Assembly: GCA_964477275.1 (NCBI GenBank)
Contig: CAYZDV010000018.1
Location: 1 to 23,256 of the forward strand
DNA: 23,256 nt
Origin: CAYZDV01 sp964477275
GTDB lineage: Bacteria; Acidobacteriota; Aminicenantia; Aminicenantales; Aminicenantaceae
Direction of reading: 5' to 3'
The translations under genes and the position numbers were made by a program. Shown here piece by piece: positions 6,446 through 13,473 of the stretch. The notes under the pieces are model-generated. The model saw only the letters and a list, made by a program, of their open reading frames with translations. It was not told the origin of the DNA and ran no database searches. Position 1 is the first letter of the stretch; each line of letters starts with the position of its first letter.

Positions 6446-8047
6446 ATGAAAGACGAAATCTTACTCGGTGATGAAGCGGTAGCCCTTGGAGCCATCCATG
6501 CCGGCCTTTCGGCGGCCTATTCCTATCCGGGAACACCCGCCTCAGAGGTCATGGAATATCTGATCAGGGCCTCGGACGGAGGCAAAAAATTCAAAGCCTC
6601 CTGGTCGGTCAACGAGAAAGTCGCCTACGAGGAGGCGCTGGGGGTCTCCTTTGCCGGAAAGCGGGCCCTGGTCTCCATGAAGCATGTCGGCTTGAACGTG
6701 GCCGCCGACCCGTTCATGAACTCCGCCATCACCGGAACCAACGGCGGTCTGGTGGTCGTTGTCGCCGATGACCCCAGCATGCACAGCTCCCAGAATGAGC
6801 AGGACAGCCGTTACTATGCTCAGTTTGCCCAGGTCTTCTGCTTCGAGCCTTCCAGCCATCAGGAAGCCTACGAGATGACCCGTGTGGCCTTTGACCTCTC
6901 TGAGAATCTCGGGATTCCGGTCATGATGAGGCTGGTCACCCGGCTTTCCCACAGCCGCTCCCGGGTCCGGCCGCGTCCAGTCCGGCATGAGAACCCGCTC
7001 CAATGCGGGGTGAGCCGGGAGTGGACTCTTCTTCCTGTCAATGCCCGGCGCCAGTTCCAGGTTCTCCTCGAAAAACAAAAAGAGTTAGTCCGCATTTCCA
7101 ATGAGTCGGAGTTCAATTCCCTCGCGCTCGACGAAGCCAACGCTTCCCTGGGCATCATCGCTTCAGGGATTGCCTACAATTACGTGCTGGAAAACTTCAA
7201 GAGTGAGCCTCGAATGCCTTCGACGCTCAAAATCTCCACCTATCCTCCTCCCGAAAAGCTCATCGCCAGGATCTTCCAGCAGGTGGAGACGGTCCTGGTC
7301 GTCGAGGAGGGATATCCTTTTATCGAGAGAAACCTGAGAGGGATCCTGGGAGCGGTGGGCAAAACCATCAAGGGGAAGCTCAGCGGACACCTTCCTCTCA
7401 CCGGCGAGCTTTCGCCGGAAATCGTGCGCCGGGCACTGGGGCTTGCTCCCAGGGAAAAGCTGAGCCTCGGCGGTTTCAGGCTGGCAGCCCGGCCTCCCCA
7501 GCTCTGTGCGGGATGTCCCCATGCGGACACCTTCCGGGCCCTTAACAAAGCCCTGGAATCCTATGATCAGGCCACTGTCTTCAGCGATATCGGCTGCTAC
7601 ACCCTCGGCGCTTTGCCTCCGTACAGCGCCATCAACACCTGCGTCTGCATGGGCGCGAGTATCGGCATGGCCAGAGGAGGTGCCGAGGTGGGAATCCATC
7701 CCTCGGTGGCTGTCATCGGCGATTCGACCTTTGCCCATTCGGGGTTGACCCCTCTCCTCTCTGCGGTCGCCGCCGGAACCCGGATGACCGTCATCATCCT
7801 GGATAATTCCATTGTGGCCATGACCGGAGGGCAGCCGACATTTGCTTCCGGCGAAGGGCTGGTCAGGATGGTCGAAGGGATGGGAGTGGAGAAGAATCAT
7901 ATCCGGGTCATCGAGCCGCTGCCGAAGAACCTGGAAAAGAACGCGGAAATCATGAAAGAGGAGTTTGAGCACAAGGGAGTCTCGGTGATCATCGCCTCCA
8001 GGGAGTGTGTTCAGGAGGCGCGCAAGAAGAAGAGGAAAAAGGAGTGA
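6446..8047 (+). CDS. iorA: Indolepyruvate ferredoxin oxidoreductase alpha subunit, lacking C-terminal ferredoxin domain
   Basis: The protein has 533 residues. Residues 1-180 are the pyrimidine-binding domain (GDEAVALGAI, YSYPGTPASEVME), a middle domain follows, and 345-520 form the TPP-binding domain. The latter has CAGCPH (354-359), DIGCYTLG (381-388), GDSTFAHSG (425-433) and MTGGQ (459-463). The enzyme oxidatively decarboxylates aryl 2-oxo acids to acyl-CoA, passing electrons to ferredoxin. Family members usually run to about 600 residues with two [4Fe-4S] clusters at the C-terminus. This one stops just after IIASREC with a lysine-rich tail, and no CxxCxxC is present. TAAGGA (6433-6438) is the ribosome-binding site. 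The stop is followed 6 nt later by iorB. It should still be an oxidoreductase subunit, but electron exit must use another protein or site. Confidence 0.93.
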   Translation: MKDEILLGDEAVALGAIHAGLSAAYSYPGTPASEVMEYLIRASDGGKKFKASWSVNEKVAYEEALGVSFAGKRALVSMKHVGLNVAADPFMNSAITGTNGGLVVVVADDPSMHSSQNEQDSRYYAQFAQVFCFEPSSHQEAYEMTRVAFDLSENLGIPVMMRLVTRLSHSRSRVRPRPVRHENPLQCGVSREWTLLPVNARRQFQVLLEKQKELVRISNESEFNSLALDEANASLGIIASGIAYNYVLENFKSEPRMPSTLKISTYPPPEKLIARIFQQVETVLVVEEGYPFIERNLRGILGAVGKTIKGKLSGHLPLTGELSPEIVRRALGLAPREKLSLGGFRLAARPPQLCAGCPHADTFRALNKALESYDQATVFSDIGCYTLGALPPYSAINTCVCMGASIGMARGGAEVGIHPSVAVIGDSTFAHSGLTPLLSAVAAGTRMTVIILDNSIVAMTGGQPTFASGEGLVRMVEGMGVEKNHIRVIEPLPKNLEKNAEIMKEEFEHKGVSVIIASRECVQEARKKKRKKE

Positions 8048-8053
8048 AGGAAG

Positions 8054-8632
8054 ATGAAGCAGGACATCATTCTCGCCGGCGTGGGCGGCCAGGGCATCCT
8101 CTCCATCGCCTTTGTCATCGATAACGCGGCTTTGAAAGAAGGGCTGCTCTTCAAGCAGGCTGAAGTCCACGGAATGGCCCAGCGGGGCGGCGCTGTCCAG
8201 TCGCACCTGCGCCTGTCCAGCGAGCCGATCTGGAGCGACCTCATTCCCAGGGGAGAAGCGGATATGATCCTCAGCGTCGAGCCGCTGGAGACACTGCGGT
8301 ATATCGACTACCTTTCTCCTGGCGGAATCGTCGTCACCAGCAGCTCGCCCTTCGTGAACATCCCTGACTATCCGGTTCTGGAAAAGATTCTGGAGAAAAT
8401 CCGGAGCGTGGAGCGAAATGTGGTCATCGATGCCGATCAACTGGCCAGGGAGGCAGGCGCCTCGCGGGCGCAGAACATGGTCATGCTGGGCGCGGCCTCG
8501 CATCATCTTATCCTGCGCAGCGGCGACCTGGAGGAGTTCATCCGCATTCTCTTCAAGCCGCGCGGCGAGAAAATCGCGGACATCAACCTGAAAGCCTTTG
8601 AGCTGGGCCGCAAGGCTGCCGCCCGAGAGTAG
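8054..8632 (+). CDS. iorB: Indolepyruvate ferredoxin oxidoreductase beta subunit
   Basis: The protein has 192 residues, the normal length for the gamma/beta-type subunit. It starts with a nucleotide-binding-like motif AGVGGQGIL (8-16). EVHGMAQRGGAVQSHLRL follows, which is diagnostic for IorB and for the gamma subunits of 2-oxoacid:ferredoxin oxidoreductases. It pairs with IorA and contacts CoA and the TPP centre in homologues. The intergenic distance to iorA is 6 nt and its ribosome-binding site AAGGAAG overlaps that gap, so translation is probably coupled. No iron-sulfur cysteine motif is present, so it does not supply the clusters missing from IorA. Confidence 0.93.
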   Translation: MKQDIILAGVGGQGILSIAFVIDNAALKEGLLFKQAEVHGMAQRGGAVQSHLRLSSEPIWSDLIPRGEADMILSVEPLETLRYIDYLSPGGIVVTSSSPFVNIPDYPVLEKILEKIRSVERNVVIDADQLAREAGASRAQNMVMLGAASHHLILRSGDLEEFIRILFKPRGEKIADINLKAFELGRKAAARE

Positions 8633-8653
8633 GGATGTCCTCTGGAGGAAGAG

Positions 8654-11017
8654 ATGGACATTGATTTCAGGAAAATCAACCGGGTTTTCCGCACGGCCGA
8701 GAGAGAGAAGCGGAATTTTCTCCTCGAACACGAGGTTTACCGGATTCTGCAGGCGATCCGGATCCGGACTCCCGAATGCTTCTTCATCGGGAGGGGCCAG
8801 CGGGTGACCGGCAAAGACCTGAGCCGTTTCAAAAGAGATACCCTTGTCTTGAAAGTCGTTGCTCCGATCATCGTCCACAAGACCGACGTGGGCGGCATCC
8901 GGTTTGTCAACCGCATCGAAGGCGATGTCAACCGCGCCTGCCAGGAGATGATGAAAGCCATTCCCCGGAAATATCAGGCCTGGGTGCGGACTTTTCCGGA
9001 GACAGGAGAAAAAGGTGTGCTATCCCTCAAGGCGATAGAGGAAGAAATCAAGGGCTTTCTCCTCTGCGAGATGGTCGAGTACGACCGGACCGGCTTCGGC
9101 ACCGAGCTTCTCATGGGCCTGAGGAATACGAGGGAGTTCGGCCCGGTGGTCTCCATGGGTGTTGGCGGAGTGGAGATAGAATACCTCAGCAAACGGATCA
9201 AAGAGGGGAAGGCGGTTTCCATCGCTTCCGGTCATCTCCTGCAGAGGAAAGACATCATCCGCATCCTGGAGCCTCTGGCTGTCTACGACAAGCTGGTGGG
9301 AAAGGTGCGCGGCAGGGAAGCCCTGATCACCAGGGAAGAACTGGTGGAGACCTATTTCCGTTTCTCCAAACTGGCCGCCTATTATTCTCCCTATGAGGCC
9401 CGTCACCCCTTTGTCATCGAGGAGATTGAGGTGAATCCCTTTGTGGCCAGGGAGAAGAAGCTCATCGCCCTGGACGGCATGTGCCGCTTTTCCCGGGAAC
9501 ACCTGCGGCCCAAGAAGCAGCGCTTTGAGGAAATCGAGTTCCTCCTGAAGCCCCGGAGCATCGGCATCATCGGCGTCTCAGAAAAAATGAACGTGGGCCA
9601 CATCATCCTCAACAACATTCTCAAGGAAGGTTTCTACCGCTGGGACGTGTTCGTGGTCAAACCCGGGGTCAAAGAGATCGAAGGCTGCACCTGCGTGCCG
9701 TCCATCGCCAAGCTGCCCAAAACCGTGGACCTCTTCATCCTGACCGTGGCGGCCGAGCAAAACTTCGCCGTCATGAGGGACCTTATCAAGCATCAGAAGG
9801 CCCGCTCGGCAATCATCATCGCCGGAGGGATCGGCGAAAAAAGAGGAACACAGGAGCTGGAGAAGAGGATCAAGAGGCTCCTGGAAAGGGGAATCAGGAA
9901 TGGGAAGCTGACTCCGGTGGTGAACGGCGGCAACTGCCTGGGCATATACTCCAAACCCGGCCGGTACGACACGACCTTTGTCCCCGAATACAAGCTGCCC
10001 CGGCTCACCGGGCGGGGAACCAACCTCGTCTATCTCAGCCAGAGCGGGGCGTTCATGATTTCCCGGATCAGCAAACTTCCCAACATCGAGCCCCTTTACG
10101 CCATCTCCATCGGAAACCAGATTGATTTAACTGTGTCTGATTACCTGAATTATTTTCGAGGGGATGAGGAGGCCAAGGTCTTCGGCATCTACATGGAGGG
10201 ATTTTTACCCGGAGACGGCCTGGCTCTGGCCAGGGCTGCCCGCGAAATCGTCAGGCAGGAAGGAAAGATGATTGTCCTCTACAAGGCTGGAAGAACGCCG
10301 GAAGGCAAAGAGGCCACGGCCAGTCATACCGCCTCGGTGGCCGGCGACTACGAGGTCGCTCGCTCCGTGCTGGATGAGGTGGGGGTGATCGTGGCCGACA
10401 CCATTTTCGAGTTTGAAAACTACGTCAGGAACCTCTCTTTCCTGGCGAACAAGGTCATCCGGGGAAACCGGATCGCCCTGATCAGCAATGCCGGGTTCGA
10501 GTGTGTGACCATGGCTGACAACCTGAAAAACGACCTGGAGTTCAAGCTGGCCCCGCTCTCTTCGAAGACGGTGAAGCGGATCACCGCGGCGCTGGCCTCG
10601 CTGGGAATTCACCGGATTCAGGATGTGCGCAACCCTCTGGACACCACGCCGGTCGCCGATGACGCCACTTTTGCCGCCTGTGTCCAGGCCATGCTCGAGG
10701 ATGAGAACGTGGACTGTGCGGTGGTCTCTCCGGTTCCCATGACCCCTTCCATGCAGACGCTGACTCCGGGGCGGCTTCACAATGAGAACCTCTACCATCC
10801 GGGAAGCATCGTCATGCGGCTCATCGATATCTTCCATAAGACGGACAAGCCCTTTGTGGTCAACATCGATGCCGGAAACCTGTTCATGCCCGTCATCAAC
10901 TGCCTGGAACAGGCAGGAGTGCCGACCTTCCGGCGCTCGGACATTGCCGTCAACTTCCTGCGCAAGTACATCAACAACCGTCTCAGGATCCGCCAACAGT
11001 ACGAGCCAGACGAATAG
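8654..11017 (+). CDS. ADP-forming acyl-CoA synthetase (acetate-CoA ligase type), beta-alpha fusion
   Basis: The protein has 787 residues. Residues 1-285 form the ATP-grasp (beta) part with LVLKVVAPIIVHKTDVGG (conserved His75) and IEEIEVNPF (256-263). From about 295, the CoA-binding domain (RSIGIIGVSE) and the succinyl-CoA-synthetase-like alpha domains follow, with NGGNCLG, LSQSGAF and the phosphohistidine loop ATASHTASVAG (His558). The order is beta then alpha in one chain; many bacterial homologues are alpha then beta, and archaeal ones are separate subunits. The reaction is acyl-CoA + ADP + Pi to acid + CoA + ATP. Placed 21 nt after iorB with GGAGGAA as ribosome-binding site, it should convert the IorAB product into ATP, as described for Pyrococcus peptide fermentation. 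An aryl- or branched-acyl substrate is likely but not provable here. Confidence 0.92.
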   Translation: MDIDFRKINRVFRTAEREKRNFLLEHEVYRILQAIRIRTPECFFIGRGQRVTGKDLSRFKRDTLVLKVVAPIIVHKTDVGGIRFVNRIEGDVNRACQEMMKAIPRKYQAWVRTFPETGEKGVLSLKAIEEEIKGFLLCEMVEYDRTGFGTELLMGLRNTREFGPVVSMGVGGVEIEYLSKRIKEGKAVSIASGHLLQRKDIIRILEPLAVYDKLVGKVRGREALITREELVETYFRFSKLAAYYSPYEARHPFVIEEIEVNPFVAREKKLIALDGMCRFSREHLRPKKQRFEEIEFLLKPRSIGIIGVSEKMNVGHIILNNILKEGFYRWDVFVVKPGVKEIEGCTCVPSIAKLPKTVDLFILTVAAEQNFAVMRDLIKHQKARSAIIIAGGIGEKRGTQELEKRIKRLLERGIRNGKLTPVVNGGNCLGIYSKPGRYDTTFVPEYKLPRLTGRGTNLVYLSQSGAFMISRISKLPNIEPLYAISIGNQIDLTVSDYLNYFRGDEEAKVFGIYMEGFLPGDGLALARAAREIVRQEGKMIVLYKAGRTPEGKEATASHTASVAGDYEVARSVLDEVGVIVADTIFEFENYVRNLSFLANKVIRGNRIALISNAGFECVTMADNLKNDLEFKLAPLSSKTVKRITAALASLGIHRIQDVRNPLDTTPVADDATFAACVQAMLEDENVDCAVVSPVPMTPSMQTLTPGRLHNENLYHPGSIVMRLIDIFHKTDKPFVVNIDAGNLFMPVINCLEQAGVPTFRRSDIAVNFLRKYINNRLRIRQQYEPDE

Positions 11018-11034
11018 GGTCAAGCAAACAAACG

Positions 11035-11050
11035 GGACGATAGGACGATA
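11035..11050 (+). repeat. Tandem 8-mer GGACGATA x2
   Basis: GGACGATA is repeated perfectly head to tail (11035-11042, 11043-11050) in the 148-nt gap between the acyl-CoA synthetase and the symporter. It has no evident function. It could be a slipped duplication or half-sites of a regulator upstream of the symporter promoter. Confidence 0.5.
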
Positions 11051-11077
11051 AATTGTTCCTTTTCTCATTTGGAAATC

Positions 11078-11106
11078 TGGAAAAAAAGAAACGATTGCTG
11101 TATATT
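11078..11106 (+). promoter_or_regulatory. Possible promoter of the symporter operon
   Basis: TGGAAA (11078-11083, 4 of 6), a 17-nt spacer and TATATT (11101-11106, 5 of 6). The predicted start is about 11113, with a leader of about 53 nt that ends in AAAGAGGT (11153-11160) before ATG 11166. If correct, the symporter genes have their own transcript apart from iorAB. Confidence 0.4.
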
Positions 11107-11165
11107 GAGCATCAAAAAAAGCGATGACGGAAGAAATCTCTTTTTCCGCTTGAAAGAGGTCGTCG

Positions 11166-12761
11166 ATGGTGCCATTCAGTTTCCTCGACTGGTTCTGGCT
11201 GGTTGTCTTTGTCGTCCTCATGGTTTTCTGCGGCATTCTATTCTACCGGCTGGGAAAAAGGTCGATGTCCGATTTCTTCCTGGCCGGACGCGGACTTCCC
11301 TGGTGGCTGCCGGCCTCATCCGTCTATGCCACTCATACCGCCACAGACACGCCGATGTGGATCAGCGGCGTCATCTATCAGTACGGGCTTCGCGGCATCT
11401 GGTACACCTTCTTCTCGGCCTGGTGCGCCATTTCGGCCTTCGCCTCGACCCGGATTTTCCGCCGCTCCCTGGCCTACACCCAGGCGGAATGGCAGACTCT
11501 CCGCTTCTCAGGATTGGGAGCCGAGCTGCTGCGGGGCTGGATCGCCGGCTGGCAGGTGTTCATGAACATGTTCGTTCTCGGCTGGGTGGGAATCGCCATG
11601 GGAAAGGTCTGCCGGTTGCTGTTTGGCTGGCCGGAGTGGCTGGGGTTGATTCTTTTTTCCTCCCTCTGCGCCATCTATGTCCTGGCCGCCGGCTACTGGG
11701 GCGTGGTCATGGCGGATTTCCAGCAGGGGGTCATTGCCTTTTCGGTCATCGTCATCGTCTCCATCTGGGGAGTCGTGGCCGCCGGCGGGCCCCAGGGGAT
11801 CATGGCGAAGCTGGAGTCGCTCGAGCAGAGCTGGCGTCTGAACCCCTTTGCCTTCAGCGGAGTCAGCTCGGGCGAGTTTCCTCTGGTCTGGTTTCTGACC
11901 ATGCTGGTCATTGCCGTCATCGGCGGGTTTGGAATGGGAACCGCCATCGACTGGTATCCCGAAGCCCAGCGCATCCAGTCGGCCCGCACCGTCCGCGATG
12001 CGAGCTACAGCATCTGGGCCGGCTCGGCCCTGATCGTGGTCCGCAACTCCCTCTGGGCCGTGGCCATCCTGGCCTTCTTCACCCTCTATCCGAACATCCA
12101 GACGACCGCCGAATACGAAATGGCCTGGTACCGTCTCGGGTTTGAATTTCTGCCGGTGGGCATGGTTGGCTTTTTGTTCGCGGCCATCGTGGCCATCCAT
12201 CTCTCCACGATCTCCACCCACCTCAACCTCGGCGCCTCCTACGCCACCCGTGACCTCTACCACCATTATTTCAAGCCCAAAGCGAGCGATAGGGAGCTGG
12301 TCTGGGTGGGCCGGATCACCACCCTCATTCTTCTCCTCGGTTCGTTCATTTATGGGCTGATGATGAAGGAGATCACCCAGTGGCTGATCTTCGCCCTCTG
12401 GATCATGGCGGCCGGCATCTGGCTCCCTTCCATCCTGCAGGTCATCTGGTGGCGCTTCAACTCCTGGGGCTACCTTTCCTCCTGGATCGCCAACCTGGGC
12501 CTGAGCTGGCTCATTGTCTGGATTCTCCCCGAGTTCAAGGTGATTCCCGTGCTTCCCGATTATCTCCAGTTCTGGATCATGATGGCCCTGGGTGCCCTGG
12601 TCTATATCCCCATCACATTCCTCACCCCCACCGAGGATATGGACCGACTGGTGAAATACTATGTCATGTCCAGGCCTCTGGGCTGGTGGAAGCCGGTTCA
12701 GGAGGAAGCGCAGCGCCGAGGCCTGCTGGGGGCAGTAAGCGAACAGAGAGGAGGTCAATAA
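11166..12761 (+). CDS. Sodium/solute symporter (SSS family)
   Basis: The protein has 531 residues and about 13 hydrophobic segments, the size and layout of the SSS (SLC5-like) family. Family signatures include SMSDFFLAGRGLPWWLPASS after the first helix, GYWGVVMADFQQG in the middle and IVAIHLSTISTHLNLGASYATRDLY (about 343-366). The last is the helix whose Ser/Thr residues bind sodium in LeuT-fold relatives. It imports an organic solute with Na+ across the inner membrane. The substrate is not readable; being next to iorAB and the acyl-CoA synthetase, amino acids or organic acids are reasonable. The C-terminal stretch after about 495 is hydrophilic. AAAGAGGT precedes the ATG. The stop is followed after one base by the first of three tightly packed small membrane-protein genes. 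Confidence 0.93.
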   Translation: MVPFSFLDWFWLVVFVVLMVFCGILFYRLGKRSMSDFFLAGRGLPWWLPASSVYATHTATDTPMWISGVIYQYGLRGIWYTFFSAWCAISAFASTRIFRRSLAYTQAEWQTLRFSGLGAELLRGWIAGWQVFMNMFVLGWVGIAMGKVCRLLFGWPEWLGLILFSSLCAIYVLAAGYWGVVMADFQQGVIAFSVIVIVSIWGVVAAGGPQGIMAKLESLEQSWRLNPFAFSGVSSGEFPLVWFLTMLVIAVIGGFGMGTAIDWYPEAQRIQSARTVRDASYSIWAGSALIVVRNSLWAVAILAFFTLYPNIQTTAEYEMAWYRLGFEFLPVGMVGFLFAAIVAIHLSTISTHLNLGASYATRDLYHHYFKPKASDRELVWVGRITTLILLLGSFIYGLMMKEITQWLIFALWIMAAGIWLPSILQVIWWRFNSWGYLSSWIANLGLSWLIVWILPEFKVIPVLPDYLQFWIMMALGALVYIPITFLTPTEDMDRLVKYYVMSRPLGWWKPVQEEAQRRGLLGAVSEQRGGQ

Positions 12762-12762
12762 G

Positions 12763-13053
12763 ATGAGCTGGATAAAGAGAAAATGGACGGCTGAGGAAGC
12801 AGACCGCTGGACCAAGGAGGACTACATCACCTTTGTCCTTTCTCCCCTGATCTACTTTCTCCTGGCCGTCGGTGTTGCTCTGAGCATTCTATTGCTCTGG
12901 TACGGATGGGTCATCCTGGCTCTGGGCGGAGTCCTTCTCATCATCATGATCCTGATCATCGATCCCAAGCTCAAGGCCATCTCCGAGGATTATGAAGCCA
13001 AGCAGAAGGGATACCTCGAGGAACTGGAAAAAATCGCCAGGTGGGAGGAATGA
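12763..13053 (+). CDS. Small two-helix membrane protein next to the symporter
   Basis: The protein has 96 residues and no family I can name. It has a charged, tryptophan-rich N-terminus (1-20, with SWIKRKWTAEEADRWTKED), two predicted helices (about 23-46 and 48-66) and an acidic/basic cytoplasmic tail likely to be helical (70-96). AGGAGGT (12749-12755) lies inside the end of the symporter gene. Its ATG starts one base after the symporter stop, so co-translation is almost certain. By position it is a candidate accessory subunit of the symporter. Small partner proteins beside SSS transporters are known (for example YjcH beside ActP), but I cannot show homology to them. Confidence 0.85.
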   Translation: MSWIKRKWTAEEADRWTKEDYITFVLSPLIYFLLAVGVALSILLLWYGWVILALGGVLLIIMILIIDPKLKAISEDYEAKQKGYLEELEKIARWEE

Positions 13054-13054
13054 G

Positions 13055-13186
13055 ATGAGTCAGAGCCTTTCGGTCGTTATAGGGATGTCGATAGCCTACT
13101 TTTTTTCCTTTTTGGGCCTCCTGCTCGCCTATTTTGCCTACCGGAAAAAACACAGAAGAGAAAAAGAGATAGAAAAGAGAGATTGA
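13055..13186 (+). CDS. 43-residue single-helix membrane protein
   Basis: ATG 13055 follows the previous stop after one base, with GGGAGGA (13044-13049) as a strong ribosome-binding site. The product is 43 residues. It has a hydrophobic helix from about 6 to 28 (VVIGMSIAYFFSFLGLLLAY) and a very basic tail (YRKKHRREKEIEKRD) that predicts an N-out, C-in orientation. It is too small for domain recognition. Its strong ribosome-binding site, tight packing and clean transmembrane design support a real gene. It may belong to the small accessory proteins seen near sodium/solute symporters, which is inference from position only. Confidence 0.75.
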   Translation: MSQSLSVVIGMSIAYFFSFLGLLLAYFAYRKKHRREKEIEKRD

Positions 13187-13188
13187 GC

Positions 13189-13278
13189 ATGCTGGGAATT
13201 TTTGTTCCGCTTTCGATTTTAATCCTTTCGTTTGTCCTGACCTTTTATCTTTACCGCCATTTCTCTCGGAAGCTGTAA
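13189..13278 (+). CDS. 29-residue single-helix membrane microprotein
   Basis: ATG 13189 to TAA 13276-13278 encodes 29 residues: a hydrophobic stretch from Leu2 to about Leu21 and a basic end (YRHFSRKL). The start lies 2 nt after the stop of the 43-residue gene, and purine-rich GAGAGA just upstream may serve as a weak ribosome-binding site, so translation is probably by coupling. Its size and form recall KdpF or CydX, single-helix stabilisers of membrane complexes. There is no sequence evidence of homology. Being the last of three stacked genes after a symporter makes it more credible than an isolated ORF of this size. Confidence 0.55.
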   Translation: MLGIFVPLSILILSFVLTFYLYRHFSRKL

Positions 13279-13294
13279 CAGACAGGCAGCCCGC

Positions 13295-13339
13295 CTTCCT
13301 GCAGCCGGCGCGCAAGCCTGAGGGAAGCATCTTTTTTTT
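13295..13339 (+). terminator. Weak possible terminator of the symporter operon
   Basis: CTTCC (13295-13299) can pair with GGAAG (13323-13327) around a GC-rich loop, and T8 follows at 13332-13339. The stem is short and the loop long, so the U-tract is the main argument. Confidence 0.3.
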
Positions 13340-13402
13340 CCATGTTCCTGACCAGGGCTTTGAACTCAGGGTCTGAAGATTCTTACGAGCCTAACTTTCG
13401 TT

Positions 13403-13431
13403 TTGACTTCCATTTTTTCGTGTGCTATAAG
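13403..13431 (+). promoter_or_regulatory. Promoter of the 5'-nucleotidase gene
   Basis: TTGACT (13403-13408, 5 of 6), a 17-nt spacer and TATAAG (13426-13431, 5 of 6). The predicted start is about 13438, leaving a leader of about 36 nt with AGGAAGGA (13461-13468) five bases before TTG 13474. Confidence 0.65.
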
Positions 13432-13473
13432 CTTCTCTAACCTGGATTATTCACGAGTCGAGGAAGGATTCGG

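Noticed and set aside
7163..8878. 571-codon open frame on the minus strand across iorA/iorB
   Set aside because: It is antisense to two clearly recognised genes, spans their boundary and has no domain-like motifs; long antisense frames are common with GC-rich third positions.
10205..11236. 343-codon minus-strand open frame over the end of the acyl-CoA synthetase
   Set aside because: It crosses the synthetase stop, the intergenic promoter and the symporter start; no recognisable motifs.
11508..12815. 435-codon minus-strand open frame opposite the symporter
   Set aside because: Its translation is strongly hydrophilic and rich in Gly, Asp and His, the mirror of a hydrophobic membrane-protein gene.
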